The notes under the pieces are model-generated. The model saw nothing but the letters and a program-made list of their open reading frames with translations. It was not told the DNA's origin and did not search any database. A DNA stretch of 64,000 nt from Nematostella vectensis (taxonomy: Eukaryota; Cnidaria; Anthozoa; Actiniaria; Edwardsiidae): NCBI RefSeq assembly GCF_932526225.1, contig NC_064047.1, forward strand, positions 12,288,460 through 12,352,459, written 5' to 3'. This document shows, piece by piece, positions 10,073 to 22,278 of the stretch (positions within the stretch are counted from its first letter, which is position 1; the number at the start of each line of letters is the position of its first letter). Made by a program: the position numbers and the translations under genes.

Positions 10073-10990
10073 ATACAGCTCTGAGCGTCTGTAAAATGAC
10101 AATAGACATAAAGACGTGTAAACATTTGTTAGTTGGTACTGTGTCATGAGAATAATGTATTTTGAATAAGGCTTCACCATCTTGTGATGTGACCCGCGGT
10201 GCATCTTAGGTAGCATGTAAATCACAAAATATCACATGCTGTGAAAAAAACCCGCTAGCGAGGGTTACGGCACACGTTACTTTAGTCCAACCTTATTTAA
10301 AAACGTGTACATCTCGAGTATATATATCCGAATTTTATAACACAAATGCAAATTGTAAATTTAAATAATTATTCCTATAAGCTGTTAGAAACAATATGTT
10401 GTTTGGTCTAGATAACCACGTACAAGTTGTGTGTGTGTTTTTTACTTCTTTTTTAAAAATTAAGAACGATGCCTAACACGTGTGTCTTTGCGTAGAGGGA
10501 AGGGGAAGGGACTCCGATATTAGCAAGGTACAAGGCGAGGAAGTGCAATCAGAATTTATTAGATGGCTCCTGGGGGTAAATAAATATTGAAGCTCAAATG
10601 CGTGCCTGGTGGAGGCTGGTTGACTCCCTTTGCAAACTCAAGCAAAATGCAGAGCGTTGCAATATTGGGGGTTCTAAGAAACTCAGACCGTACTAAACTT
10701 TCTAATGTAGCGATGCACGACTCTTTATGACGCGGAAAAAAAGAATTTTAAAAACACAAAATTAAATATATTTAAGGTATGGTAAACCACACCCGACGCA
10801 GAAATACCAATAAATCTTATAAGACAGAGTCTGACATATATAGAACAACAAGTTAAATGAAATTAATAACTATGAATAGAAAGACCCTCGACATAAAACC
10901 AAATTGAGAACATTAAGGACATTTAAGAGCGTTCACAATATCTCTCCCAAGTTAAAATCACAGAATTGCGTTCACAAAGTTTATGCCCAG
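10073..10990 (+). other. 3' flank of paralog A
   Basis: Presumed 3' UTR and downstream sequence, AT-rich and shared with copy B. About 70 bp at 10916-10983 are absent from B. No confident polyadenylation signal was singled out and no further gene is seen. Confidence 0.5.
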
Positions 10991-11160
10991 TGCACACTAG
11001 CGAAATATCGACATTACGACATGGGCGCGCGCACTCTTATCTTCGACATAACGACATAAGATTAAAAAAACATGTTTTTTCTTTTATGTCCTGATGTCCA
11101 TGTTGTTATGACGGGCTAAACATAGTGCGCGCGCCCATGTCGTTATGTTGCTAGTGTGCA
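10991..11160. mobile_element. GC-rich MITE with long terminal inverted repeats
   Basis: A 170-bp element starting TGCACACTAGC and ending GCTAGTGTGCA. Inner inverted blocks ACGACATGGGCGCGCGCACT and their reverse complement give arms of about 45 bp. No coding potential. A counterpart in copy B lies at 61655-61820. Superfamily not assigned. Confidence 0.85.
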
Positions 11161-11934
11161 TTATTAAGCAACCACAAACTAGCTATCAAAACAGGACGAC
11201 ACAAAACCCCTGAACGAAAAACGTGCCCAATATGCTTGGTCAAAGTCGAGGACGTGGAACAGCACTGATAAAATGCCCGGCATATAATGAATTAAAGGAA
11301 CGAATAAATGTATGTTTTTTAAAAATTCGCAACAAAACAGATTTGAAAGCGATTGCTCAGTTTGAACCAGGAGAGCGCGACAAAAGAAATAGCTCAATTT
11401 TTTTGGGAAGCAACAAAAATAAGGGAAAGGGCGTTGTAATTAAATCTATAATGACATCGCTACAAAGTAAGATGATGAAAAACATCAGGAATAGGAGAAC
11501 GACTTGAATACCTGCTGTCTTTTTTAATATGAATGTATTCGGCAAAACCCGTGAATTAAAGATGAAAAGGTGCCAAATAAAATTATTGAATTGGATCAGC
11601 ATGAGGGGGGGGGGGGGGTCTGTTCGCTTCTATCGTGTTCGATATGTGACAGCTGAGCTCGCGCGCCTTGCTTGACAGGACGCGGAACAGAAGAACAGAT
11701 TTGGCGTGTGATGAAAAACGAGAAACAAATGAGACATTTCTTGGAAAAGTAGATTGGACATCACTTCGGGCAGCAAAACAAAACTTTAAAGAGTAGCAAT
11801 ATTTGAAACATGACTAGCTTGAATTGTAAAGACCGCCCCACGGCACACTTGTAAACTTGCAATGCAACGGTGTTTTCGCGTTTTCTGTAAGCGTATATAA
11901 ATTCGTGGATGAATAAAGTTGCATATCTGTACCC
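11161..11934 (+). other. Noncoding flank before the 51-bp array
   Basis: Shared with 61821-62588. It contains a poly-G tract near 11604, GTATATAAATTCG near 11893 and GAATAAAG near 11911 just before the array. Short ORFs are not preserved between the copies. Confidence 0.5.
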
Positions 11935-14900
11935 TGTTGTTGTGGTGGAGTGGCCTCTCTATAAAATTATACCACTTGTGAGGGTGGTTGTTGTGGTGGA
12001 GTAGCCTCTCTATAAAATTATACCACTTGTGAGGGTGGTTGTTGTGGTGGAGTGGCCTCTCTATAAAATTATACCACTTGTGAGGCTGGTTGTTGTGGTG
12101 GAGTGGCCTCTCTATAAAATTATACCACTTGTGAGGGTGGTTGTTGTGGTGGAGTAGCCTCTCTATAAAATTATACCACTTGTGAGGGTGGTTGTTGTGG
12201 TGGAGTAGCCTCTCTATAAAATTATACCACTTGTGAGGGTGGTTGTTGTGGTGGAGTGGCCTCTCTATAAAATTATACCACTTGTGAGGGTGGTTGTTGT
12301 GGTGGAGTGGCCTCTCTATAAAATTATACCACTTGTGAGGGTGGTTGTTGTGGTGGAGTAGCCTCTCTATAAAATTATACCACTTGTGAGGGTGGTTGTT
12401 GTGGTGGAGTGGCCTCTCTATAAAATTATACCACTTGTGAGGGTGGTTGTTGTGGTGGAGTGGCCTCTCTATAAAATTATACCACTTGTGAGGGTGGTTG
12501 TTGTGGTGGAGTGGCCTCTCTATAAAATTATACCACTTGTGAGGGTGGTTGTTGTGGTGGAGTGGCCTCTCTATAAAATTATACCACTTGTGAGGGTGGT
12601 TGTTGTGGTGGAGTGGCCTCTCTATAAAATTATACCACTTGTGAGGGTGGTTGTTGTGGTGGAGTGGCCTCTCTATAAAATTATACCACTTGTGAGGGTG
12701 GTTGTTGTGGTGGAGTAGCCTCTCTATAAAATTATACCACTTGTGAGGGTGGTTGTTATGGTGGAGTAGCCTCTCTATAAAATTATACCACTTGTGAGGG
12801 TGGTTGTTGTGGTGGAGTGGCCTCTCTATAAAATTATACCACTTGTGAGGGTGGTTGTTGTGGTGGAGTAGCCTCTCTATAAAATTATACCACTTGTGAG
12901 GGTGGTTGTTGTGGTGGAGTGGCCTCTATAAAATTATACCACTTGTGAGGGTGGTTGTTGTGGTGGAGTGGCCTCTCTATAAAATTATACCACTTGTGAG
13001 GGTGGTTGTTGTGGTGGAGTAGCCTCTATAAAATTATACCACTTGTGAGGGTGGTTGTTGTGGTGGAGTAGCCTCTCTATAAAATTATACCACTTGTGAG
13101 GGTGGTTGTTGTGGTGGAGTAGCCTCTCTATAAAATTATACCACTTGTGAGGGTGGTTGTTGTGGTGGAGTGGCCTCTCTATAAAATTATACCACTTATG
13201 AGGGTGGTTGTTGTGGTGGAGTGGCCTCTCTATAAAATTATACCACTTGTGAGGGTGGTTGTTGTGGTGGAGTAGCCTCTATAAAATTATACCACTTGTG
13301 AGGGTGGTTGTTGTGGTGGAGTGGCCTCTCTATAAAATTATACCACTTGTGAGGGTGGTTGTTGTGGTGGAGTAGCCTCTCTATAAAATTATACCACTTG
13401 TGAGGGTGGTTGTTGTGGTGGAGTAGCCTCTCTATAAAATTATACCACTTGTGAGGGTGGTTGTTGTGGTGGAGTGGCCTCTCTATAAAATTATACCACT
13501 TGTGAGGGTGGTTGTTGTGGTGGAGTGGCCTCTCTATAAAATTATACCACTTGTGAGGGTGGTTGTTGTGGTGGAGTGGCCTCTCTATAACATTATACCA
13601 CTTGTGAGGGTGGTTGTTGTGGTGGAGTGGCCTCTCTATAAAATTATACCACTTGTGAGGGTGGTTGTTGTGGTGGAGTGGCCTCTCTATAAAATTATAC
13701 CACTTGTGAGGGTGGTTGTTGTGGTGGAGTGGCCTCTCTATAAAATTATACCACTTGTGAGGGTGGTTGTTGTGGTGGAGTGGCCTCTCTATAAAATTAT
13801 ACCACTTGTGAGGGTGGTTGTTGTGGTGGAGTAGCCTCTCTATAAAATTATACCACTTGTGAGGGTGGTTGTTGTGGTGGAGTGGCCTCTCTATAAAATT
13901 ATACCACTTGTGAGGGTGGTTGTTGTGGTGGAGTGGCCTCTCTATAAAATTATACCACTTGTGAGGGTGGTTGTTGTGGTGGAGTGGCCTCTCTATAAAA
14001 TTATACCACTTGTGAGGGTGGTTGTTGTGGTGGAGTGGCCTCTCTATAAAATTATACCACTTGTGAGGGTGGTTGTTGTGGTGGAGTGGCCTCTCTATAA
14101 AATTATACCACTTGTGAGGGTGGTTGTTGTGGTGGAGTGGCCTCTCTATAAATTTATACCACTTTTGAGGGTGGTTGTTGTGGTGGAGTGGCCTCTCTAT
14201 AAAATTATACCACTTGTGAGGGTGGTTGTTGTGGTGGAGTGGCCTCTCTATAAAATTATACCACTTGTGAGGGTGGTTGTTGTGGTGGAGTGGCCTCTCT
14301 ATAAAATTATACCACTTGTGAGGGTGGTTGTTGTGGTGGAGTAGCCTCTCTATAAAATTATACCACTTGTGAGGGTGGTTGTTGTGGTGGAGTGGCTTCT
14401 CTATAAAATTATACCACTTGTGAGGGTGGTTGTTGTGGTGGAGTGGCATCTCTATAAAATTATACCACTTGTGAGGGTGGTTGTTGTGGTGGAGTGGCCT
14501 CTCTATAAAATTATACCACTTGTGAGGGTGGTTGTTGTGGTGGAGTGGCCTCTCTATAAAATTATACCACTTGTGAGGGTGGTTGTTGTGGTGGAGTGGC
14601 CTCTCTATAAAATTATACCACTTGTGAGGGTGGTTGTTGTGGTGGAGTGGCCTCTCTATAAAATTATACCACTTGTGAGGGTGGTTGTTGTGGTGGAGTA
14701 GCCTCTCTATAAAATTATACCACTTGTGAGGGTGGTTGTTGTGGTGGAGTAGCCTCTCTATAAAATTATACCACTTGTGAGGGTGGTTGTTGTGGTGGAG
14801 TGGCCTCTCTATAAAATTATACCACTTGTGAGGGTGGTTGTTGTGGTGGAGTAGCCTCTCTATAAAATTATACCACTTGTGAGGGTGGTTGTTGTGGTGG

Positions 14901-15649
14901 AGTGGCCTCTCTATAAAATTATACCACTTGTGAGGGTGGTTGTTGTGGTGGAGTGGCCTCTCTATAAAATTATACCACTTGTGAGGGTGGTTGTTGTGGT
15001 GGAGTAGCCTCTATAAAATTATACCACTTGTGAGGGTGGTTGTTGTGGTGGAGTAGCCTCTCTATAAAATTATACCACTTGTGAGGGTGGTTGTTGTGGT
15101 GGAGTAGCCTCTCTATAAAATTATACCACTTGTGAGGGTGGTTGTTGTGGTGGAGTGGCCTCTCTATAAAATTATACCACTTGTGAGGGTGGTTGTTGTG
15201 GTGGAGTAGCCTCTCTATAAAATTATACCACTTGTGAGGGTGGTTGTTGTGGTGGAGTGGCCTCTCTATAAAATTATACCACTTGTGAGGGTGGTTGTTG
15301 TGGTGGAGTGGCCTCTCTATAAAATTATACCACTTGTGAGGGTGGTTGTTGTGGTGGAGTGGCCTCTATAAAATTATACCACTTGTGAGGCTGGTTGTTG
15401 TGGTGGAGTGGCCTCTATAAAATTATACCACTTGTGAGGGTGGTTGTTGTGGTGGAGTGGCCTCTCTATAAAATTATACCACTTGTGAGGGTGGTTGTTG
15501 TGGTGGAGTGGCCTCTCTATAAAATTATACCACTTGTGAGGGTGGTTGTTGTGGTGGAGTGGCCTCTCTATAAAATTATACCACTTGTGAGGGTGGTTGT
15601 TGTGGTGGAGTGGCCTCTCTATAAAATTATACCACTTGTGAGGCTGGTT
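11935..15649 (+). repeat. 51-bp minisatellite, about 73 units (copy A)
   Basis: The unit starts GTGAGGGTGGTTGTTGTGGT and continues through GGCCTCTCTATAAAATTATA. Units are nearly identical; variants are GGAGTAGCC for GGAGTGGCC and 47-bp units lacking one CTCT. Because 51 is divisible by 3, ORFs appear on both strands (VVVVVEWPLYKIIPLV on plus, HHNNHPHKWYNFIERP on minus), but the common TAG variant and the 47-bp units break them. I regard the array as noncoding. Confidence 0.95.
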
Positions 15650-15848
15650 AAGCGGCAATGCCACCAGCTTACTTCCGGTAGATTACGTAACTATCTCCAA
15701 TCATTTGTAATGGTACGCGAAAAATATTACAAAATTGTAAAAGCAGTGTGCCTATTAGAAGTTTCTTTGAGGAGGTGACTGATAATTTAGAGCGGATGGT
15801 CTGTTAAATAGCGCGGATTCTAATAGATTCTTCCGTCTTGAGCTGGTG

Positions 15849-17083
15849 GCAATGCTGCTTTAACTAGACGAATATTCCAGGGGTATAGAATTATCGGTTA
15901 TCGCTTTTTGGGGCAGTGAAATTTTCCAATGCTCCTTAACTAGACGACTATTCCAGGGGTATAGAATTATCGGCTATCGCTTTTTGGGGCAGTGAAATTT
16001 TCCAATGCTGCTTTAACTAGACGAGTATTCCAGGGGTATAGAATTATCGGCTATCGCTTTTTGGGGCAGTGAAATTTTCCATTGCTGCTTTAACTAGACG
16101 AGTATTCCAGGGGTATAGAATTATCGGTTATCGCTTTTTGGGGCAGTGAAATTTTCCAATGCTGCTTTAACTAGACGAGTATTCCAGGGGTATAGATTTA
16201 TCGGTTATCGCTTTTTTGGGGCAGTGAAATTTTCCAATGCTGCTTTAACTAGTCGACTATTCCAGGGGTATAGAATTATTGGTTATCGCTTTTTTGGGCA
16301 GTGAAATTTTCCAATGCTGCTTTAACTAGACGAGTATTCCAGGGGTATAGAATAATCGGTTATCGCTTTTTGGGGCAGTGAAATTTTCCAATGCTGCTTT
16401 AGCTAGACGAGTATTCCAGGGGTATAGAATTATCATCTATCGCTTTTTGCGGCAGTGAAATTTTCCAATGCTGCTTTAGCTAGACGAGTATTCCAGGGGT
16501 ATAGAATTATCATCTATCGCTTTTTGCGGCAGTGAAATTTTCCAATGCTGCTTTAACTAGACGAGTATTCCAGGGGTATAGAATTATCGGCTATCGCTTT
16601 TTTTGGGCAATGAAATTTTCCAATGCTGCTTTAACTAGACGAGTATTCCAGGGGTATAGAATTATCGGTTATCGATTTTTGGGGCAGTGAAATTTTTTGA
16701 TGCTGCTTTAACTAGATGAGTATTCCAGGGGTATAGAATTATCGGCTATCGCTTTTTGGGGCAGTGAAATTTTCCAATGCTGCTTTAACTAGACGACTAT
16801 TCCAGGGGTATAGAATTATCGCTTATCGCTTTTTTGGGGCAGTGAAATTTTCCAATGCTGCTTTAAGTAGACAAGTATTCCAGGGGTATAGAATTATCGG
16901 CTATCGCTTTTTAGGGCAGTGAAATTTTCCAATGCTGCTTTAACTAGACGAATATTCCAGGGGTATAGAATTATCGGCTATCGCTTTTTGGGGCAGTGAA
17001 ATTTTCCAATGCTGCTATAACTATACAAGTATTCCAGGGGTATAGAATTATCGGCTATCGCTTTTTGGGGCAGTGAAATTTTC
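15849..17083 (+). repeat. 76-bp minisatellite, about 16 units
   Basis: Each unit contains CAATGCTGCTTTAACTAGAC, ATTCCAGGGGTATAGAATTA and TTTTTGGGGCAGTGAAATTT. It begins about 200 bp after the 51-bp array and is more diverged between units, so it is older or less homogenised. Copy B leaves the window before this point. No open frame spans it. Confidence 0.93.
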
Positions 17084-18071
17084 CTGGAGCTCTGCCATCC
17101 CATGCACCCTCTGTTGTGCTATTACTTCATGCGCGAATGTTTATTCGGCTGAAATCTTTACCGTTTTTTTTTTTGTCAGAATGGCTTTGTTTTCTAAAAA
17201 TTTTGCTCTTGCTTTTCCTATTTTTGTTGGTATTTGTCAACCCCCCCACACTTTAAATATCAAAAAGTCTATCCCTTAACATAATATAAACACACATTTG
17301 CATTTTTCTAGAATAACCCGGTCATGCCTATCGTAAATAGGGACATTCGCTATAAATCACGACAAGTGTCCCAGTTTTGTAAATGATACTAATACTCAGA
17401 CAATATAATTCACTGATTATCGAACCTGGCTAATATTTCTCCTACCTCATATCTTTAAACCCTAAGCATTTAAATACATCTTCTAGTGACTTTAAATAAT
17501 ACAACACACGCACATGAATATTGGCCCTTCTTATCGCGCTGTTTTTGACACTAATGACTAATGAGAGAGAGTTTAAAAATTGAAATATCTTAAAAATTGC
17601 TTTGACCATCCACAATGTGCTATCACATTGTATTATTTCCTTTGTTGATAACATTTATTATTTTATTCACATAAGTGCAAAGTAAACAACAATATCTATT
17701 TATGCTATCATATGTAAAACCCGCCCCTACATTGCCAAAAAAATAATTGGCGTCCCAACAATATCCGTTACAATAACATTAACAATACTTATAACATGAT
17801 AACTATCACGACCAGAGGAGCTTATTTCCTCAGCTATGCATAATACAGCTTGATAAAGAGTGGTCAGTTCTTACAAAAGCTCATCACACCGTCTTTGATA
17901 AACTTGATAAAGTTACTTTCATCTTGCAAAATAACTTCAGGAATGCTTCCCAGTTTTATTTGACGAGTTAGTATACAAATGGTGCACTGGGGTAGTAGTG
18001 CGTTACTCCCTAGGGGGTCTGTAGCGCATATTGCTAATCGAGCATACTTTACGAAGTCCTCATTAGCAACC
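17084..18071. other. Intergenic, nothing recognised
   Basis: AT-rich sequence with short ORFs lacking domain resemblance. It leads into the hammerhead-like motif at 18072, so part of it may belong to an unrecognised retroelement. Confidence 0.4.
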
Positions 18072-18134
18072 TAGCGAAAAACAACTGACGAAGGTCTCTT
18101 CATTAAGAGTCCGAAACCGGTCTTGTAAACGCTA
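18072..18134 (+). ncRNA. Predicted type I hammerhead ribozyme
   Basis: The conserved core is in order: CTGACGA at 18085-18091, a stem II hairpin (GGTCTCTT at 18093-18100 with AAGAGTCC at 18105-18112, loop CATT, one T-T mismatch), GAAA at 18113-18116, a very short stem III (AC/GT around CG) and the cleavage triplet GTC at 18120-18122. Flanks close stem I in two parts: ACAA 18081-18084 with TTGT 18123-18126, and TAGCG 18072-18076 with CGCTA 18130-18134, around an A-rich internal loop. One extra A (18092) lies between core and stem II. Such ribozymes with minimal stem III occur in Penelope-like elements, retrozymes and satellites. Predicted cleavage is after 18122. Activity is inference. Confidence 0.6.
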
Positions 18135-19084
18135 TAACCGCCCGCCGATTTTTCTTCAAACGATGACATCGGAAGGCACCTTAGACGAGATGAGCGAGCC
18201 CTCAGAAAAAGCCAGATTTAGCCAAAGTGCACTTTGAATTCTACCAGTTACAGTGGCGATTCTCGGCAGCCTCAAATCTTCCTGTTTGATTTTAAGAAAT
18301 CTATTAAAACAGGAGTGAGCTGTACTGCAGATATGTCCTAAATAACTCTAAGAAACTTAACATGCACAAAGAAAGCGCTTATGTCAGGTCGAGCAACGCT
18401 CCTATAGACGTGAAACATTAAAGAACGACAAATTCCACCACAAAGACATATAATATGTCTCCTAAGGCTTTTGTCACCTCATAAACCACGTCTAGCGTAT
18501 ATGGTCCTCCGTAGATCTATTTCTGCGGCATATAACGCTTAAGCAAAAGTGTAATCTCAAAGACACTACGCACTTTATTTACTTCATCAAAAGTATATAA
18601 AAGGGCGAAAGATTCATTGATTTAAATATCTTTGATGTCCATAGCTTACTGAAACTTTTCAGTACACGCATTCTCTTCTCTTGCCACCCTCTTAGTTATA
18701 AGAAGGGTTTGTGTCTAGGGAGATGGCCTACGTCCGTTGAGAACAAATTTCCCACTTGCCACCTTCTAAGCAGAAATCCGCAACGGTTACGGGATTTCAC
18801 AACATACATAACGGCGAGTGTTCAATTCACGGACAGGCAAAATGCGTTTTGAGGCAAACATGGCATCTAATAAACGAATCTTAACATTTTGTCATGAGGT
18901 TCCACCCGGCTAAACAGAATCTTCTAAAGATTCTTATAAAAAACTGGCAACTTATCACGGATCTCAGCCTCATACGGCTAGAATTTTTAATGAACCTATA
19001 GTCTCTTATAGAAAGGAGAAACCGCTTATAGACTTTTAAGTCAGAGCGACAATCTCCCATAAAGGACTAGGTATCAAAGCAGAT
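18135..19084. other. Unassigned sequence beside the ribozyme
   Basis: No ORF I can assign. It may be the body of a degraded element carrying the ribozyme. A TATA-like TATATAAAAG sits near 18594. It ends where the minus-strand integrase fragment begins. Confidence 0.35.
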
Positions 19085-20475
19085 TTATTTACAATTGTGG
19101 CGGGTGTGGCTGTTGGCAATATTACACAACAATTCCCTGCCCTCATCGTGATGAATTCTGGATGGAAACCCGAACCGAGGTATTAAATCATCATAGATCT
19201 TCTTCGCCACCGTCGGGGCCGACTTGTTTCTTGTTGGGTAGGCCTGACAGAATCTTGTTAAGTGGTCCACGAAAAGCAAGATGTACACATTTCCACGGGA
19301 ACTTTTCTCTAGATGGAGGAAATCAATGGCAATAATCTCCAAGGGTGCAGCTCTTCATAAACTAGCGATTTTAATTTTGATGGGAGGACCAACTGTCTTT
19401 TTGTCTTTGTTTCTCGCCAAAGTGTTCCGTCGCCATGGTTATGGAGCCTACTCAGTTGCCTTAAGAGTACGTACTTCGCTGTCCCAATACTTCCGGTCCT
19501 TAGGGGATGGATGCAGTCCTTTCAGCTTGTACTCCATGACTTTCTCGATAACCGGGTCCTCTTGTTGGTGTTTTAGTATCTCATTTGGCGTCATTTTTTG
19601 AATCGTAGTTGCGTCGTAATTGGTTCCGCGCTTACTTCGCCATACCTTGAGGTGACTGTGTTGACCCACGGACTATTGTTTTCTCGGTCTTCACTCAAAG
19701 GCTGCATCGCTGCCATCACACTCGCTCTGTCCATTTCTTCAGTGCAACAGGTCATCAATTCTTCCGGCTCTAGTGGTAGTCTAGACAGCGTATCTGCGTC
19801 GATGTTCATCGTCCCCGGGCGGTACTTGATAGTGAAGTTATAGTCCGCTAACTCCGCTACCCACCGGTGACCTGTTGCGTTAAGCTTAGCCGTGGTTAAC
19901 ATATAGGTCAATGGGTTGTTGTCTGTGTAGATTGTGAATGAAGGCGCATAGCAAAGGTAGTCTCGAAACTTCTCCGTAATGGCCTATTTAAGAGCGAGGA
20001 ACTCTAGCTTTCCTGCGTGGAGGTGATAGTTCCTCTCTGCGGCCGTTAATGTCCTTAAAGCATATCCCAGAACCCTGAGACCGAATGTTTGCTGCTGATA
20101 AAGTACGGCGCCGAGACCGTCTTTAGACGCGTCAGTATGCAATATGAAAGGCTTCTCTGGAAAGTCTGGAAAGGCCATAACAGGCGGGGATGCCAGCTGG
20201 GAAATCAGAAATTCAAGTTTCTGCTGGTGACACGGAAGCCAGTTAACTGGATGCTTGTGTTCTTACCTGACACAGACTTTCTTCTCTGGTACATCTGGTC
20301 CTGGACTTCCTCGGGGGGTGACAGTAAGTCGTACAGTGATTTGGCATGACGCGAGAAGTCCTTTGATATACTGTCGATAATATCCAAGGAAACCCAGAAT
20401 CTTTCTCAGCTCGCCCACAATGGCTGGCCTTTTCTCTATCAGTGCATTGATAGCAGCTGTGTCCGCCGGATCCAT
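19085..20475 (-). pseudogene. Ty3-like LTR retrotransposon pol remnant (RT thumb, RNase H, integrase)
   Basis: Minus-strand fragments in the order expected of a Ty3/Gypsy pol. First is an RT thumb with ILGFLGYYRQYIKG (20263-20475). RNase H follows with FILHTDASKDGLGAVLYQ (19984-20178) and its end IKYRPGTMNIDADTLSRLP (19591-19911). Then come a linker and an integrase core with IDFLHLE, FVDHLTRF and a degenerate second Asp block (19085-19342). Frameshifts and stops separate the pieces, and the integrase is cut off after its second acidic block. It cannot transpose and is an old remnant. Confidence 0.85.
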
Positions 20476-20568
20476 ACTATAACCACTTGCTGATATGATT
20501 ATCCTAATGCTGATATGATTCTCCTAAGTATCTCACCTTTCGCCTAAATAGTTCGCATTTAGACGGTT

Positions 20569-21184
20569 TTAGTTGATACCGTGCTTCTTAAGGTTAATTA
20601 ATACCTGCTTTATATCAGCCAAATGCTGGGAAAACGTCTTTCTATATACCAATACATCGTCCAGGCATTCTGATTCTATTTCTTGGGATGCCAATAATAC
20701 TTTCTGTCTCAGATCAAGCAAAATGACAAGAAAATCTTGAGGGGACTCACTAGAGGCTTGGACGGCTGTTGTCAGCTGTGAATACAGCTCGGTGGCACTT
20801 TTCTCCTGGTAATGTGCCCTCAACATTCTTCTTGTCTGGACTAAATTCAAACCCTGTTTACCCGTTCTCAAACAAAGACCTGGGTTAACTGCTTTTCTGA
20901 CAGCTCCCATAATTTCTTTCTCAGTATACCCATTACTTGTGCCTGCTTTAATTTGATGTACTAGACTTGAAAAGCTGAGGTGATCTTTATTGAGCCTATC
21001 TGACCGGCAATCTTAAACTCTCTTCGCATAGAAAACTGAGGCTTTCATTCAACAAATTCTTCACTGCTTCCAAAATAGCCTGTAATTTATCAACTTCCAA
21101 TTCCTCCTTGTCCAGGTAATTGGTAATTGCCTGTATTACTTGTAATGGATTTCTCTTCCGGTCGCCTTTACTGATATAACACAT
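20569..21184 (-). pseudogene. LTR retrotransposon gag start fused to RT YLDD block by deletion
   Basis: Two minus-strand frames. 20996-21184 starts MCYISKGDRKRNPLQ, the leader-proximal start of gag. 20569-20910 runs from a gag-like helical region (SESPQDFLVILLDLRQKV) straight into CLDDVLVYRKTFSQHL, the catalytic YxDD block and what follows it in a Ty3-type RT. Protease and most of the RT palm are missing, so an internal deletion joined gag to RT near 20690. It continues into the pol remnant on its left. Confidence 0.75.
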
Positions 21185-21345
21185 TTTTTTATAACTTTAT
21201 TGTCTGTATTACACCGTAAAAACTTGATCCGGCTATATCAGGGGAAATCGTCGTGCGCGTGTTTGATCGTTCGATTCCTATACGATTATTCGGGGCTTAG
21301 CACTGTTTTGCTCTAGTTTTATCAGGTTACAGAGTTAATTAATAT
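21185..21345 (-). repeat. Retroelement 5' leader, copy 1
   Basis: About 160 bp upstream (minus sense) of a gag start. Nearly identical to 25077-25265, sharing CTTGATCCGGCTATATCAGG and CGGGGCTTAGCACTG, and diverging after GAGTTAATTA. Confidence 0.75.
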
Positions 21346-22278
21346 ATAGATTTAGGCACTGCCTAAAAGCGGAGCCAGCATGACTTTTTTTCAGCATAAA
21401 CTTGTGTAGAATCCCCCTTCCCTGCACTTTCATTATGCATAATGTTCCTCCACCCACAAAAACGGCACAATATGTTAAACATATAAAGATTGCATGTTCT
21501 ATAAATACTGCAATCATTATTAAAAGGTGTCCGTCTAGGGAATAAAAGCATTTATTGACATTACTAAGGATATCATTAACTAAACTATACTTGATAGACA
21601 ACTGATACAGCAAAATTAGCAAAATAAATTTATGCTTTGATTAACAGGGAAGGCTTTCAGGTGTGAAGGGAGGTCATATTTATTTTAAAACGAGGATCAA
21701 TTATAAAAGTTTCTCACAAAAAACTGGGTGCTATTTTATTCTCTACAAAATTAAAAACAATAAACAAATACATTACAAATTGCTATACATTAAGTATATC
21801 AGCAAATCACACATAGTGGATTTGAGGTAAAAGTACTCATTCCCTGCCTGTACTGTCCCAATTTCTTTTACTTTTTTAAATTACTTTACTTAACTTGCAA
21901 AGATAGGGCTTTATCATTTTCTTATTCTTGAGTAAGTTTTAAAGTAAGCAAATATTAGAAAAATATCTTCAACCTTCTCTCTTATGCTTTAAAATGTAAC
22001 TTTGCTAAGGGTGAATTAAAGCTAAAACATAATAAGAATAGGAACATCCACAAAATATTAAATGCATTCTTCGCATCCCTTACGTGAATGTTTGTGTTAG
22101 TTAATTTACCTTCACACAATTGATAATACTTTGCTAAAATAGTATATTAGTGTTAATGTAATGTTATTTACCTAGAAGTAACGTAAAGTAAACACTTAAG
22201 GATACTGTAGACCCGAGCGGTAATTACCCCGATCGTCCCGGCAAAACGCGCTTAATTTTAAGTGCTTTTGTCTGGTCC
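21346..22278. other. AT-rich noncoding sequence upstream of the BEN-like exons
   Basis: No ORF with recognisable domains. Probably intron or upstream sequence of the BEN-like gene; earlier exons were not found. Confidence 0.4.

Larger units (their letters stand above)
1..15649 (+). repeat. Segmental duplication, copy A
   Basis: The sequence from position 1 aligns base for base with the sequence from 45114 onward in the same orientation, by eye well above 90 percent identical across exons and introns. Shared landmarks in order are the coiled-coil exon end, a tetranucleotide array, an antisense LINE fragment with a nested composite insertion, the TLDc exons, a 48-bp minisatellite, a GC-rich MITE and a 51-bp minisatellite. 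The left edge lies outside the window. Copy A alone carries the LINE at 6646-8351. It lacks the 6.9-kb transposon of copy B. Confidence 0.93.

Noticed and set aside
13238-14449. 403-residue protein of HHNNHPHKWYNFIERP repeats
   Set aside because: It is the antisense reading of the 51-bp minisatellite; the unit length is a multiple of three, so long frames arise without selection, and 47-bp units and TAG variants break them elsewhere in the array.
11935-15649. CRISPR-like direct repeat array
   Set aside because: Repeats are contiguous 51-bp units with no unique spacers, in eukaryotic intron-containing DNA; this is a minisatellite.
18590-18612. TATATAAAAG as a core promoter
   Set aside because: A TATA-like string in AT-rich DNA with no initiator, transcript or adjacent gene start to support it.
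21255-21300. GTTCGATTCC as a tRNA B box
   Set aside because: No matching A box or cloverleaf around it; it lies in the retroelement leader, which is duplicated at 25077-25265 with a changed motif.
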